A DNA stretch of 64,000 bases from Octadecabacter ascidiaceicola (GTDB lineage: Bacteria; Pseudomonadota; Alphaproteobacteria; Rhodobacterales; Rhodobacteraceae): contig NZ_FXYD01000002.1 in assembly GCF_900185015.1 (NCBI RefSeq), forward strand, positions 124,001 to 188,000. Direction: 5' to 3'. This document shows positions 29,831-37,804 of this stretch, one piece after another (position 1 is the first letter of the stretch; every line of letters starts with the position of its first letter). Made by a program: the position numbers and the translations under genes. Below the pieces are notes generated by a model. That model made no database searches. It had not been told where the DNA came from and saw only the letters and a program-made list of their open reading frames with translations.

Positions 29831-30688
29831 TTAGTTTGTGCAAGGGATCGGAATGTCGATCACTTCGGCACCGCGACGAGTACGGATGGAACACTCTTGT
29901 TCTGCTTCGATCTCTGGTGCGGGTGCTTGCTGCACAATTCCCAAAAGGCTAGCTTGGTCGACTTCGATCGCACCTGAAACGGTGTCATCGGAACGTCCGA
30001 CAAGTGACAATGATAGGTTGCCAGTTGCTTGAGCTTGGGCAAGTGCGGCTACTTGGTTCGGGGAAACCTGAACTGTAACAGTCCGCGCAATTGTTGCACC
30101 GGTACGACCGCTTTCGGACGTTTGGTCTACGGCGACCAATTGTACGCCTTCTTGGATTAGCTTCGTAACTTCGCTGCTGTGTCCGTTCCCGCCATTTTCA
30201 ATGCGGCCGGTCCAATAGACGTCAACACGGTCACCAGGGTTAAGGAAACCAGATACGCCGGAAGACACGTCAACTTCGATCGTAAAGGCACGCATACCAC
30301 GGGCGAGAAGGGCGCTAATACCGGCAACTTCACCTGGTTCCGTGACTTTCGCAGCCAGAATAACTTCATTCGGTTCCATTTGGCGCGTTACTACACGCAA
30401 TTCCTCTGGACCGTTTGAGAACAATTCCTCTTCGGTGCGAAATGCACCCTCTGGGAGGAATGGTTCTGCATATTTGATCAAAACAATATCTTCTGCCGTA
30501 ATCTGTTCGCCGTGCTCCATAACACGGTTAACTGCGAAGACATCCACTGTCGGGACGGCCTGCGCTAAAGCTGCGCGTTGCAGGTTTAGATTGTTGTTCT
30601 GTTCCTGAAAATATCCTTGCACCATATAGATGGCAAAGCCCGCGAGGCCCATGCCGACGATAAGGACAAGTCCGAATACTGCTCGCAT
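29831..30688 (-). CDS. cpaB: CpaB (RcpC), Tad secretin-associated protein
   Basis: Periplasmic, membrane-anchored protein of 285 residues. I chose the ATG at 30688 (MRAVFGLVLIVGMG) because AAAGGAAAG precedes it and it opens with the family's N-terminal membrane segment. A SAF domain (about 45-110; VFAVNRVMEHGEQITAEDIV) and the RcpC/CpaB core follow (MRAFTIEVDVSSGVSGFLNPGDRVDVY). A pair of Cys near the C-terminus (EQECSIRTRRG and IPIPCTN) may form a disulfide. CpaB assists secretin function and pilus stability. It follows the third flp gene. Confidence 0.92.
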   Translation of the reverse strand: MRAVFGLVLIVGMGLAGFAIYMVQGYFQEQNNNLNLQRAALAQAVPTVDVFAVNRVMEHGEQITAEDIVLIKYAEPFLPEGAFRTEEELFSNGPEELRVVTRQMEPNEVILAAKVTEPGEVAGISALLARGMRAFTIEVDVSSGVSGFLNPGDRVDVYWTGRIENGGNGHSSEVTKLIQEGVQLVAVDQTSESGRTGATIARTVTVQVSPNQVAALAQAQATGNLSLSLVGRSDDTVSGAIEVDQASLLGIVQQAPAPEIEAEQECSIRTRRGAEVIDIPIPCTN

Positions 30689-30821
30689 TGTCTTTCCTTT
30701 CGGAGTTTGTGCCAGTTCCTGCCGGCACGGTTTTACTAAATACAATAGTACAAAAAGAATGCGGCTACATTGTGCCGCACTCTTGTTCATGCTGGGGAAT
30801 TTTGAGTGCCGTCTTTACGCG

Positions 30822-31007
30822 TTAGTGCGTAACGATGTCCTGTGAACTCAAGCGTGCCCCGATGCTAGTAGATGTATCTGTCGCACCGGCGGCAATCATC
30901 GCGATCAAGGCGACGGCCAAACCAACGATTGCGGCAGTAAGAACAACCCAATCGACAGTGACAGCGCCATCTTCGCGCGCGCGGAATGATTTTAAGTACT
31001 TTAACAT
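30822..31007 (-). CDS. Flp-family type IVb pilin, divergent copy
   Basis: Prepilin of 61 residues. The basic leader ends in REDG, and the cleavage motif G|AVTVDW fits the Flp rule G|XXXXE/D-Y/W, so the mature pilin starts with AVTVDWVVLTAAIVGLA. The hydrophobic helix resembles the two upstream flp copies but the C-terminus differs (TDTSTSIGARLSSQDIVTH). It lies 133 bases before cpaB and after a strong terminator, so it may be transcribed separately from the other two, perhaps with cpaB. Confidence 0.93.
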   Translation of the reverse strand: MLKYLKSFRAREDGAVTVDWVVLTAAIVGLAVALIAMIAAGATDTSTSIGARLSSQDIVTH

Positions 31008-31124
31008 GGTGGCTCCACTTGTAGGGGCGTTTCTGACTTACCCTTAAGTAAACGAAGATTGTGGCGAAAAAGGGCTGGGGTTGTGTTGCTTTGTGGGCGC
31101 ATAAGCCCCTGTTACCAAATAAAA

Positions 31125-31152
31125 AAGGCCGCGCCCTCGGGCGCGACCTTTC
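31125..31152 (-). terminator. Intrinsic terminator after the flp pair
   Basis: Stem GGTCGCGCCC with GGGCGCGGCC around a GAG-type loop, followed on the minus strand by TTTTTT (seen as AAAAAA at 31130 or so on the plus strand). It is GC-rich with a U-run, 20 bases after the second flp gene; with pilins such a structure often also stabilises the abundant short message. Confidence 0.88.
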
Positions 31153-31171
31153 TTTCAGATCGAAACGTAGA

Positions 31172-31357
31172 TTAGTACGTTACGATTGACTGTGCGGACA
31201 GCTGGGAAGAAATCTTTTCACCCAGAGCAGTCGTACCTTGGCCAACAGACGACAGAACAGCGATGCCGAGACCAACGATGGCTGCAGTCAGTACGACCCA
31301 GTCAACAGTTACAGCGCCGTCTTCGTCGTTGCGGAAGTTTTTGATAAAGTTAAGCAT
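31172..31357 (-). CDS. flp: Flp-family type IVb pilin, twin copy 2
   Basis: Prepilin of 61 residues: leader MLNFIKNFRNDEDG, cleavage site G|AVTVDW, hydrophobic helix, and a short C-terminus. It differs from the copy 50 bases upstream by one amino acid (Glu for Asp in the GEKIS segment) and by about ten silent base changes clustered in the middle of the gene. These are the major pilin candidates because of their identity with each other and their terminator. Confidence 0.95.
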   Translation of the reverse strand: MLNFIKNFRNDEDGAVTVDWVVLTAAIVGLGIAVLSSVGQGTTALGEKISSQLSAQSIVTY

Positions 31358-31407
31358 GTGTAGTCTCCAAAAATGTAGATTTGTGTGTGTTTGTCGAAAT
31401 CGACGAA

Positions 31408-31593
31408 TTAGTACGTTACGATTGACTGTGCGGACAGCTGGGAAGAAATCTTGTCACCCAGAGCAGTCGTACCTTGGCCAACAGACGACAGAACAGCGAT
31501 GCCGAGGCCCACGATTGCGGCTGTCAGAACAACCCAGTCTACAGTCACAGCACCGTCTTCGTCGTTGCGGAAGTTTTTGATAAAGTTAAGCAT
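31408..31593 (-). CDS. flp: Flp-family type IVb pilin, twin copy 1
   Basis: Prepilin of 61 residues with the same leader and G|AVTVDW cleavage site as its twin downstream. A GAGGGAC ribosome site precedes the ATG. It is the first gene of the Tad pilin region; the 350-base gap upstream is shared with the divergent lytic transglycosylase and is AT-rich. Two nearly identical genes in tandem raise pilin dose or allow copy replacement. Confidence 0.95.
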   Translation of the reverse strand: MLNFIKNFRNDEDGAVTVDWVVLTAAIVGLGIAVLSSVGQGTTALGDKISSQLSAQSIVTY

Positions 31594-31944
31594 TGTAGTC
31601 CCTCCTCAGGGTTTTCTCAGTTTCAGTATCTAGCCGGAGGTTCGTTACACCGTCGTCTCGTTGGTGTGTCTCCGTCTTGGATGAGGAGTTTTTGCACTTC
31701 GATTGGGGCGAGAATTGGACAGCATTCGTGCAATTTTGCATCCAATTAACTTTTCGCCCATAAATCTACTAAAGTATTGAAATCAATCAATTTAACTTTT
31801 AAATTTAATTTGATACGTTGTTTGATCGTTGCAAATTCGTGTCTAGTGCTGCGTTGGTTATTCGATTGTTTACGAAATAGTAGATTACTGGCCAACAATC
31901 GGGTTAAGAATAGTCATAACAAGAAGCAGGCGGAGACCGCACAA
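31594..31944. promoter_or_regulatory. Divergent promoter region, flp and lytic transglycosylase
   Basis: About 350 bases between divergent genes, unusually AT-rich at 31740-31830 relative to the rest of the window. It must hold promoters for the flp pilins (minus) and the transglycosylase (plus). It contains a near-match to the FNR palindrome, TTGAAATCAATCAA at 31777-31790, one base off in the conserved positions, which may be chance in such AT-rich DNA. I see no real gene here; the open frame from 31777 is an extension of the transglycosylase without a ribosome site. Confidence 0.55.
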
Positions 31945-32805
31945 ATGCGGCGCAGCATTATAATGTCAGTTCTAGTTGCCCTTTGTGGGGCGACAACCGC
32001 CACATCTATTTTGGCGGAAAGTCATCGTTTGCAAAACGATTTCACCTTTCGACGTGTTGGCGTGCCACAAGCTGGCGCGACGAACCGTATTACGGTGCAG
32101 GTTGCGCCAAGCGCGCCATCGGGCCCATCCGCGCCCGCAGCCGCTGGAGCCGCGACAGCAACGCCCCGAACACCCGGACAGCCCGCAATTGCAGGGTTGG
32201 CCCCCGCACCAAGCGGGACGGACTGGTATTGGGAGGCAATTTCCCCATCGTTGGACGATGCCAGCAGCCTGAGCCTAGAGGCCGCAGTTGCCGCATTGGA
32301 CACTGCACCAAGCGGTGAGGCCATTCCTTCACCCCGTTTGCAGGGCATGACGGAGCTGGCGGATCGTTACGGTGTGGAAATCTTAACAGCCACTATTGGT
32401 ACAGACGTTTCCCCAGCGCTGGTTTTGGCTGTTATCTCTGTTGAAAGCGCTGGGCGCTCGGACGCCGTAAGCGGGGCCGGAGCACAAGGGTTAATGCAAT
32501 TGATGCCACCAACCGCTGCACGCTTTGGCGTGACTGACGCGTTTGACGTGCAGGAAAACATTAAAGGCGGCACAGCCTACCTCGACTGGTTGCTCAATGA
32601 ATTCGATAACGGCGTTATATTTGCATTGGCAGGGTATAATGCTGGCGAAGGTGCTGTGCGCAATAACAACGGTATCCCCCCGTATCCGGAGACGCGCGCC
32701 TATGTTCCTAAGGTTTTGGCCGCATGGGAAGTTGCGCGGGGCCTATGCATCACGCCGCCCGAACTGGTCACAGATGGATGCGTCTTTAACGTGAACAGGG
32801 ATTAA
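31945..32805 (+). CDS. Lytic transglycosylase (SLT domain)
   Basis: Exported peptidoglycan-cleaving enzyme of 286 residues from the ATG at 31945, which gives the signal peptide MRRSIIMSVLVALCGATTATS and has GGAG upstream. Residues about 50-110 are a Pro/Ala-rich linker. The C-terminal Slt domain (about 130-260) has the catalytic Glu in ISVESAGRSDAVS and the conserved GAQGLMQLMPPTAARFGV and ALAGYNAGEGAV. It lies divergent from the flp pilins and one base before the HAD-UbiA gene, so it may open the cell wall for the Tad machine, or belong to the next operon. Both are inference. Confidence 0.9.
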   Translation: MRRSIIMSVLVALCGATTATSILAESHRLQNDFTFRRVGVPQAGATNRITVQVAPSAPSGPSAPAAAGAATATPRTPGQPAIAGLAPAPSGTDWYWEAISPSLDDASSLSLEAAVAALDTAPSGEAIPSPRLQGMTELADRYGVEILTATIGTDVSPALVLAVISVESAGRSDAVSGAGAQGLMQLMPPTAARFGVTDAFDVQENIKGGTAYLDWLLNEFDNGVIFALAGYNAGEGAVRNNNGIPPYPETRAYVPKVLAAWEVARGLCITPPELVTDGCVFNVNRD

Positions 32806-32806
32806 C

Positions 32807-34231
32807 ATGTCCACCAAACCACTTGTTCTGGATGCCGACGGCACCCTTTTGCGTACCGATATGCTGCTTGAGGGTATCTGGAAAGGGCTTGGAACTGATC
32901 CTGCCGCGACACTAAAGGCGTTCTCGTTGATAGGGGATCGGGCCGCTTTCAAAGCCGAAATCGCACGGGTCGCGCCGCTGCGTGTCGACCTGTTGCCCGT
33001 AAACGGTGACATCGCTGCAATGGCAGTTGAGGCGAAAGACGCTGGGCGCGAAGTCGCGATTGCGTCGGCCTCTGACATCTCGCTGGTGCAGCCATTGGCA
33101 GACCACTACGGTATTGAGCGCGTTTTCGCGTCAGAGAATGGCGTTAACCTTAAAGGCACGGCTAAAGCCGGTGCTCTTGTGGCGGCCTACGGCGAAAAAG
33201 GCTTCGATTACGCAGGCAACGACAAGAGTGACCGAAAAATCTGGGACCATAGCGACTGCGCGATTGTTGTCGGCAATGCAGGGGGCGGGGCCAAAGGGCT
33301 TTCCAACGTCGTTAAGGTTAACGGCGGCTGGTCCCCGCGTGCAGTTCTGAAATCCATGCGCCCACATCAGTGGGTTAAGAATGTGCTGTTGTTCTTGCCG
33401 ATGATTGCAGCACATGCCTTCTTCTTGGAAACCTTCTTAGCCGTGTGTCTTGGCATCATCAGTTTCTCCGCTGCGGCGTCCTGTATATATATCGTCAACG
33501 ATTTACTCGATATCGAAGCAGATCGGCTGCATGTAAAGAAATGTAAGCGCCCATTTGCCGCCGGAACGGTGCCAATACCGATAGGAATGCTCACATGCGC
33601 CGCCCTTGGTTTGATCGCCCTAGGCGTCGCTGCAATGTTGTCGACACATATGTTTGGCGTTGTCGCTTTCTATATGTCGCTCTCACTCGCCTACTCATTA
33701 CGCCTGAAACGCATGCGTTGGATCGATATCATGGTTTTGGCATCACTTTATACCCTGCGCGTGGTCGCCGGAGCGGCGGCGAGTGGCGTTGATGCCTCAG
33801 TCTTCATGTTGATCTTCATTTTCCCAATATTCATTTCTTTGGGGTGCGTCAAACGAATGACCGAACTCGCGCTGGCAAAGGACGAAAACCCTTTGCCAGG
33901 CCGTGGCTATGCGCGCCGTGACATGGGGGATCTTCTTAACATGTCCGCTGTGGGTATGGTCGGGGCCTTGGTGATTTTCTTCCTATACTCCTATTCAGAC
34001 CAAGCACTCGCGCTCTATCCTGACCAGTGGTTGTTGTGGGTCGCCCTCCTGCCGATTGCAGCTTGGCTCTATCGGATGATCAAATTGGGCTACTTGGGAC
34101 GCATGGACTATGACCCCATCGTATTCGCAATGAGCGATGTTCGAGGGATTGGGTTCTTACTCATCACATTGTCCCTGCTCTTTTACGCGGCAGGACTGTG
34201 GTCCGAGTGGTACGGGCGTTTGTTTGGGTAG
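32807..34231 (+). CDS. HAD phosphatase-UbiA prenyltransferase fusion, DPPR-synthase-like
   Basis: A 474-residue fusion. Residues 1-175 are a HAD-type hydrolase (DADGTLLRTD at 8-17, then IASASD) and residues about 180-474 are a UbiA membrane prenyltransferase with SMRPHQWVKNVLLFLP and IVNDLLDIEADR near 229-240. The pattern RPxQWVKN, ND-x2-D-x3-D and KRPFAAG is that of decaprenyl-phosphate phosphoribosyltransferase (mycobacterial Rv3806c, Azorhizobium NoeC). That enzyme joins PRPP to polyprenyl phosphate; the product is then dephosphorylated. A fused phosphatase would supply that second step. It starts one base after the transglycosylase stop. Confidence 0.85.
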   Translation: MSTKPLVLDADGTLLRTDMLLEGIWKGLGTDPAATLKAFSLIGDRAAFKAEIARVAPLRVDLLPVNGDIAAMAVEAKDAGREVAIASASDISLVQPLADHYGIERVFASENGVNLKGTAKAGALVAAYGEKGFDYAGNDKSDRKIWDHSDCAIVVGNAGGGAKGLSNVVKVNGGWSPRAVLKSMRPHQWVKNVLLFLPMIAAHAFFLETFLAVCLGIISFSAAASCIYIVNDLLDIEADRLHVKKCKRPFAAGTVPIPIGMLTCAALGLIALGVAAMLSTHMFGVVAFYMSLSLAYSLRLKRMRWIDIMVLASLYTLRVVAGAAASGVDASVFMLIFIFPIFISLGCVKRMTELALAKDENPLPGRGYARRDMGDLLNMSAVGMVGALVIFFLYSYSDQALALYPDQWLLWVALLPIAAWLYRMIKLGYLGRMDYDPIVFAMSDVRGIGFLLITLSLLFYAAGLWSEWYGRLFG

Positions 34232-34270
34232 ATGTCCTCAGCTTAACAGCTTCACGCCTGCGGCGGGCGG

Positions 34271-34308
34271 GGGAGCCTCCGGCGGGGATATTTAGGAAAC
34301 AAAGGCAA
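34271..34308 (+). repeat. Intergenic repeat, copy 1 (GGAGCCTCC type)
   Basis: Contains the core GGATATTT then AAACAAAGGCAA. The 22 bases at 34272-34293 are identical to those at 37749-37770 in copy 3. It lies 40 bases after the UbiA-fusion stop. Confidence 0.8.
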
Positions 34309-34448
34309 CAGCAAGTAACTCTGCCTTAACCAAGCTTAGTTAGATGTCGCTATGCGGTACAGGCGGGGACGCCGATGGCCGTAAACGGAGGCAAGCTGAG
34401 CTTGTTCCCAAGCCCGATGTTACCTTTTTGGTTTCATCGGGCATTTCA

Positions 34449-34503
34449 TTGCCTTTGTTTCACAAATATCCTGGGGGAGTCCGAAGGACGGGGGCTAGCC
34501 CCC
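34449..34503 (-). repeat. Intergenic repeat, copy 2 (GGGGGCTAGCCCCC type)
   Basis: On the minus strand the order is palindrome GGGGGCTAGCCCCC, a small GTCC-TTC-GGAC hairpin, TCCCCCAGGATATTT, then AAACAAAGGCAA. The same order is seen in copy 4 at 53048. It lies 30 bases from the DprE2-like stop. Confidence 0.8.
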
Positions 34504-34533
34504 TTTACGCTTGCCGCAGGTGCTGATCGAAGA

Positions 34534-35286
34534 TCAGATCGACATCTTTTTGAAGATCGGCTCTGGAATAAGCTTGATGATTGTCATCACTGGCCACCAA
34601 ATCCACTTTGTGTACAGCGTATTGCGTTTCTTACTCAGCGCCTTGTGTATGTCTTGAACTACTGCGTCAGCAGTTGTCATAAAGGGCTGCTTGCCGAGGC
34701 CCTGTGTCATCGCAGTATCCACTGGGCCAGGTTTAACTGTTAGAATATGCACACCGTGGCGTCCCAAAGCATTACGAAGGCCGGACAGGTATGTCGCAAA
34801 GCCCGCTTTAGCCGCGCCATAGACATAGTTGCCGACACGCCCGCGATCACCTGCAACGGAACCGACTCCGACAACTGAACCTGTGCCGCGTTCAATTAGA
34901 ACAGGGGCTAGCATCTGCAAGAACCGAGCGGGTCCGGTGAAACTGTCGGCGATTGTACCGTCGACAAGGGTAGGGTCCGCATCAATTGTCTCTTGCGCAG
35001 GCATTGAACCAACGAACACGGCGCAGTTTATGGTTCCTGTTTGTGCGCTAGCCAGATCAATGATCGCTTGGAATGTATCCGCAACGCGGGCGTCAAAGAT
35101 CACCGGAGTTGCATCGCGCGCGCCGCGGGCTGTTGCGTCATCTGCCGTGGCTTTCAGGTCGTCCATACGGCGGCCCGCTAGGATTACATGCGCCCCTTGT
35201 TCCGCAACCGACCGTGTGAAGGCCTTTGCGATGGTCGAGCTGGCGCCGAGGATAATCCAGGTTTGGTTTGTATTCGTATCGGTCAT
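34534..35286 (-). CDS. Short-chain dehydrogenase, DprE2-like
   Basis: SDR-family oxidoreductase of 250 residues. The nucleotide motif is GASSTIAKA near 14-22 (the TGxxxGIG site in altered form), and the catalytic Tyr-Lys pair lies in YVYGAAKAG near 156-160. It is the third gene of an operon whose second gene is a clear DprE1 homolog (four-base overlap). DprE2 reduces the 2-keto intermediate made by DprE1 so that decaprenylphosphoryl-ribose becomes the arabinose epimer. SDR sequence alone would not fix the substrate; the context does most of the work. Confidence 0.82.
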   Translation of the reverse strand: MTDTNTNQTWIILGASSTIAKAFTRSVAEQGAHVILAGRRMDDLKATADDATARGARDATPVIFDARVADTFQAIIDLASAQTGTINCAVFVGSMPAQETIDADPTLVDGTIADSFTGPARFLQMLAPVLIERGTGSVVGVGSVAGDRGRVGNYVYGAAKAGFATYLSGLRNALGRHGVHILTVKPGPVDTAMTQGLGKQPFMTTADAVVQDIHKALSKKRNTLYTKWIWWPVMTIIKLIPEPIFKKMSI

Positions 35287-36578
35287 TGAGGTGTCCTTAG
35301 GTCTAGGCGACGCGTCATGTCGGTTTGCAGCTGGCCATCTGGGTCAGCCTTGGCGACTGCGCGCGCCCAATTGGAGTGATCTGGGTACATCGATTTAATC
35401 GCGGGCCCCGTGGAAAGCGCATCTTTTGCCAGATACAGTCGCCCACCAGCGTTCAGGGTCGCAGCTTCAAGGCGCTTGATAAGCGCGCGTGCGGCAGGGC
35501 GATTGGGGAAGTCCACAGCAAGCGTGTAGCCCTCCATCGGGAAAGACAAATAGCCTTCGCGCCCTTCACCCATACGTTTCAACACAGCAAGAGGGGAGGC
35601 GAGGCCGGAAGTGGCGATGGTTTGCATGATCGTGCGCAGCGCTTCGGATTGATCTAACGGTACGACGCATTGGAATTGGTGAAAGCCGCGTTTTCCGTAA
35701 AGCTTGTTCCAGTCGTGGATTTTATCTAGCGGGAAGAAAAAGTCCTGCACAGTGCGCACCACGGTGCGGCCCGTTTTCGGGACGCGGCGATAGTACGCCG
35801 CGTTGAACAGCTTCACGATTGCGCTGCTAAGCGCCCAGTGCGGCGCATTGAACGGAACTTTTTTGGTGCCGCGTGCGGTAGGGCGCAGGCCTTTGCAAGT
35901 TTCGCCTTCTTCAACGATGCCACGACCCAGATCTTCACCGGTTGCGGTCGCGTCGATCCATCCTACTGTGTACGGTGCCTGCGAGTTATCAAGCAAGTGT
36001 AGATGCTCGTCCCAATCGCTTGCGCGTTGTTCCGTCACCAACATCATATCGCCGCGCGTGCGGACAAGTTGCAGGGTCGCCTGCGCGATAAGACCTGTTT
36101 GCCCAAGACCGCCGCAGGTGGCGAGCCAGAGAGCTCCAGTCTTTGGTGTTATTTTGCGGGGCTTGTCTTGGATAAGCGTAATCGCTGTCACATGCTGGCA
36201 AAAGCTGCCTGCGAGATGGTGGTTTTTGCCGTGGACATCCATTGCGATTGCGCCACCAACTGTTGCGAAGCCCGTGCCGGGAACGACCGCGGGCATCCAG
36301 CCTTGCGGCGCGAAGACGCGGGTAAGTTCGCCTAGTGTGATACCGGACTGAACGGTTAGTAAGCCTGTTTCGCGATCAAACGCGATGATGCGGTCAAGCT
36401 TTGTCATATCGATGGCTTTGCCACCAGAGTTCAGCGGCGCATCACCGTAAGAACGGCGATTGCCGATGGCGGGGCCAACGTTGCTGAGTTTTTCGACGGC
36501 GTCAGGGGTGGCGATGTCGCCTTTCGCACGCAAGGCGCGACCCCAGCCGGAGTAGGTTTGGTCTTTGGCCCAGATCAT
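35283..36578 (-). CDS. DprE1-like FAD-dependent epimerase oxidase subunit
   Basis: FAD-binding oxidoreductase of 431 residues matching mycobacterial DprE1 (decaprenylphosphoryl-ribose 2'-oxidase) throughout: NRRSYGDAPLNSGG, VVPGTGFATVGGAIAMDVHGKNHH near 100-120, LPLDKIHDWNKLYGKRGFHQFQ-like region near 295-315, and GGRLYLAKDA near 380, which includes the catalytic Lys. The benzothiazinone-target Cys of the M. tuberculosis enzyme (C387, in ICVDFP) is Ala here (LAVDFP, residue 354). It overlaps its neighbours by four bases on each side, so expression is coupled. Confidence 0.9.
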   Translation of the reverse strand: MIWAKDQTYSGWGRALRAKGDIATPDAVEKLSNVGPAIGNRRSYGDAPLNSGGKAIDMTKLDRIIAFDRETGLLTVQSGITLGELTRVFAPQGWMPAVVPGTGFATVGGAIAMDVHGKNHHLAGSFCQHVTAITLIQDKPRKITPKTGALWLATCGGLGQTGLIAQATLQLVRTRGDMMLVTEQRASDWDEHLHLLDNSQAPYTVGWIDATATGEDLGRGIVEEGETCKGLRPTARGTKKVPFNAPHWALSSAIVKLFNAAYYRRVPKTGRTVVRTVQDFFFPLDKIHDWNKLYGKRGFHQFQCVVPLDQSEALRTIMQTIATSGLASPLAVLKRMGEGREGYLSFPMEGYTLAVDFPNRPAARALIKRLEAATLNAGGRLYLAKDALSTGPAIKSMYPDHSNWARAVAKADPDGQLQTDMTRRLDLRTPQ

Positions 36579-37591
36579 ACGGCGATGGCCTTTTTTGAGA
36601 TACGTTCGGCCATCGGGAACACCGCAACGCCGATCAGGATTGCGAACCAGAGGGTGGTGAGGCGAATAACGGCCGTGGCGGGAATGGAAACTTCGAGGGG
36701 GATGCCCTCAAGCGAGAGGAGCGCGACCATAGCGGCTTCGGCACCGCCAACACCGCCCGGTGCACCTGTTAAGCCACCCGCGAGGGTGGAGAAGGTGAAG
36801 ATTGCGATGGCTTTGGCAAAGCCGATGTCGGCGCCCATCCACATTAACAGCAGATGAAAGGCGTAGCCTTCAGCGATCCAACCGATCAGGCCAAGGGCGA
36901 GGGCGGCGGCCATAATGGGGCCGCTGGAAAAGACGGACAGGGAGCGTGCAGCCGTGCGTACGCGGGCCATCAGGCGTGGGAATTTGCCGACGGTGCGATA
37001 AAGAAGGGTGACGCAACCCGCGAGGAGTTTGGGGCGCGTGGCGATGAACGCTGCGACCAATGCGAGGAGCGCGACGGGCATTGCCATCGCGATGCCGCCA
37101 GCAGACAGCGCAATGCCACCTGCGAGGATTAGCGCCATCGCCGCAAGGTCCGATGCACGGTCCATCAGAACCAATGGAGCGGTGCGTTCAACGGCCCAAC
37201 CCGTTTCACGTTTGAGCCAACGCATGCGGATCAGCTCACCCACGCGACCGGGGGTGACGGACATGGCGAACCCGCCCAAGAAATGGCGCAAATCCTGAAT
37301 GAGGGTCGTGGGAAGGCCAAGACGATTGGAAAACAGGTGCCAACGGGCGCCACGAAACAGGTAATTCACAAGGCTGAGAGCAAGCAGGATCACGATTTGC
37401 AAAAGGGTCAGCTGCATCAGCTGATGTTTGGTTTCTTCCCAGCCTGTTGCTGCGGCCAGACCGACAAGGCCCGCAATCACAAACGCAAAGAGCACCCCAA
37501 GCAGGGCGATATCACGCCACCGTCTTGCGGGTCCTTTTGTCGGCTGTGCTGAGATTTCCTCAGTTGTGTTTATACTGCTCATCGTCATCAT
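36575..37591 (-). CDS. Multi-pass UPF0104/LPG-synthase-type membrane protein, putative lipid translocase
   Basis: A 338-residue membrane protein with about eight segments, from the lysylphosphatidylglycerol synthase transmembrane (UPF0104) family. Typical segments are RGARWHLFSNRLGLP, FAMSVTPGRVGELIRMRWLKRETG and GGLTGAPGGVGGAEAAMVALL. It lacks the soluble aminoacyl-transfer domain of MprF, so it is probably a translocase rather than a synthase. First gene of the operon with the DprE1- and DprE2-like genes, which suggests it flips the polyprenyl-phosphate sugar. ATG codons at 37591, 37588 and 37582 are possible starts. Confidence 0.78.
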   Translation of the reverse strand: MMTMSSINTTEEISAQPTKGPARRWRDIALLGVLFAFVIAGLVGLAAATGWEETKHQLMQLTLLQIVILLALSLVNYLFRGARWHLFSNRLGLPTTLIQDLRHFLGGFAMSVTPGRVGELIRMRWLKRETGWAVERTAPLVLMDRASDLAAMALILAGGIALSAGGIAMAMPVALLALVAAFIATRPKLLAGCVTLLYRTVGKFPRLMARVRTAARSLSVFSSGPIMAAALALGLIGWIAEGYAFHLLLMWMGADIGFAKAIAIFTFSTLAGGLTGAPGGVGGAEAAMVALLSLEGIPLEVSIPATAVIRLTTLWFAILIGVAVFPMAERISKKAIAV

Positions 37592-37748
37592 TTCGCGATT
37601 AGCGACAGAATAGGGCGAGACTATGACTTTGTCGTCATTTCGGAAACGGTTTTAGCGATGTTTGAGAAAAATGTGCGCTTCCGCGCGTTCCAGACACAGT
37701 TTGGGAAACGTGACGAGAACCGGAATGGTCCGCGCCGGGGCTGATGTA

Positions 37749-37785
37749 GGAGCCTCCGGCGGGGATATTTTTGAAACAAAAGCAA
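37749..37785 (+). repeat. Intergenic repeat, copy 3 (GGAGCCTCC type)
   Basis: Shares the 22 bases 37749-37770 with copy 1 and continues with AAACAAAAGCAA. It lies just downstream of the scoB stop (minus strand) and upstream of the UPF0104 gene. Confidence 0.8.
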
Positions 37786-37804
37786 GGGCAAGAGCCCTGT
37801 TTGT

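Larger units (their letters stand above)
34232..34533. other. Convergent intergenic region with two repeat copies
   Basis: About 300 bases between the convergent UbiA-fusion and DprE2-like genes. It holds repeat copies 1 (34271-34308) and 2 (34449-34503, inverted) and a hairpin at 34412-34442 with arms GCCCGATG and CATCGGGC. The short open frame across it (34344-34526) is a by-product of the repeat and is not a gene. Nothing else is recognisable. Confidence 0.65.

Noticed and set aside
31680-31760. RpoN-like site upstream of flp on the minus strand
   Set aside because: Only the GG-N10-GC spacing and TTGCA fit; the -24 part has several mismatches.
31777-31790. FNR box in the flp-transglycosylase promoter
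   Set aside because: One conserved base is wrong and the region is AT-rich, so I did not list it as a separate site.
34344-34526. Small frame between the UbiA fusion and DprE2-like gene
   Set aside because: It runs through repeat copy 2 and gives the same LFHKYPGG-like peptide as other copies; not a gene.
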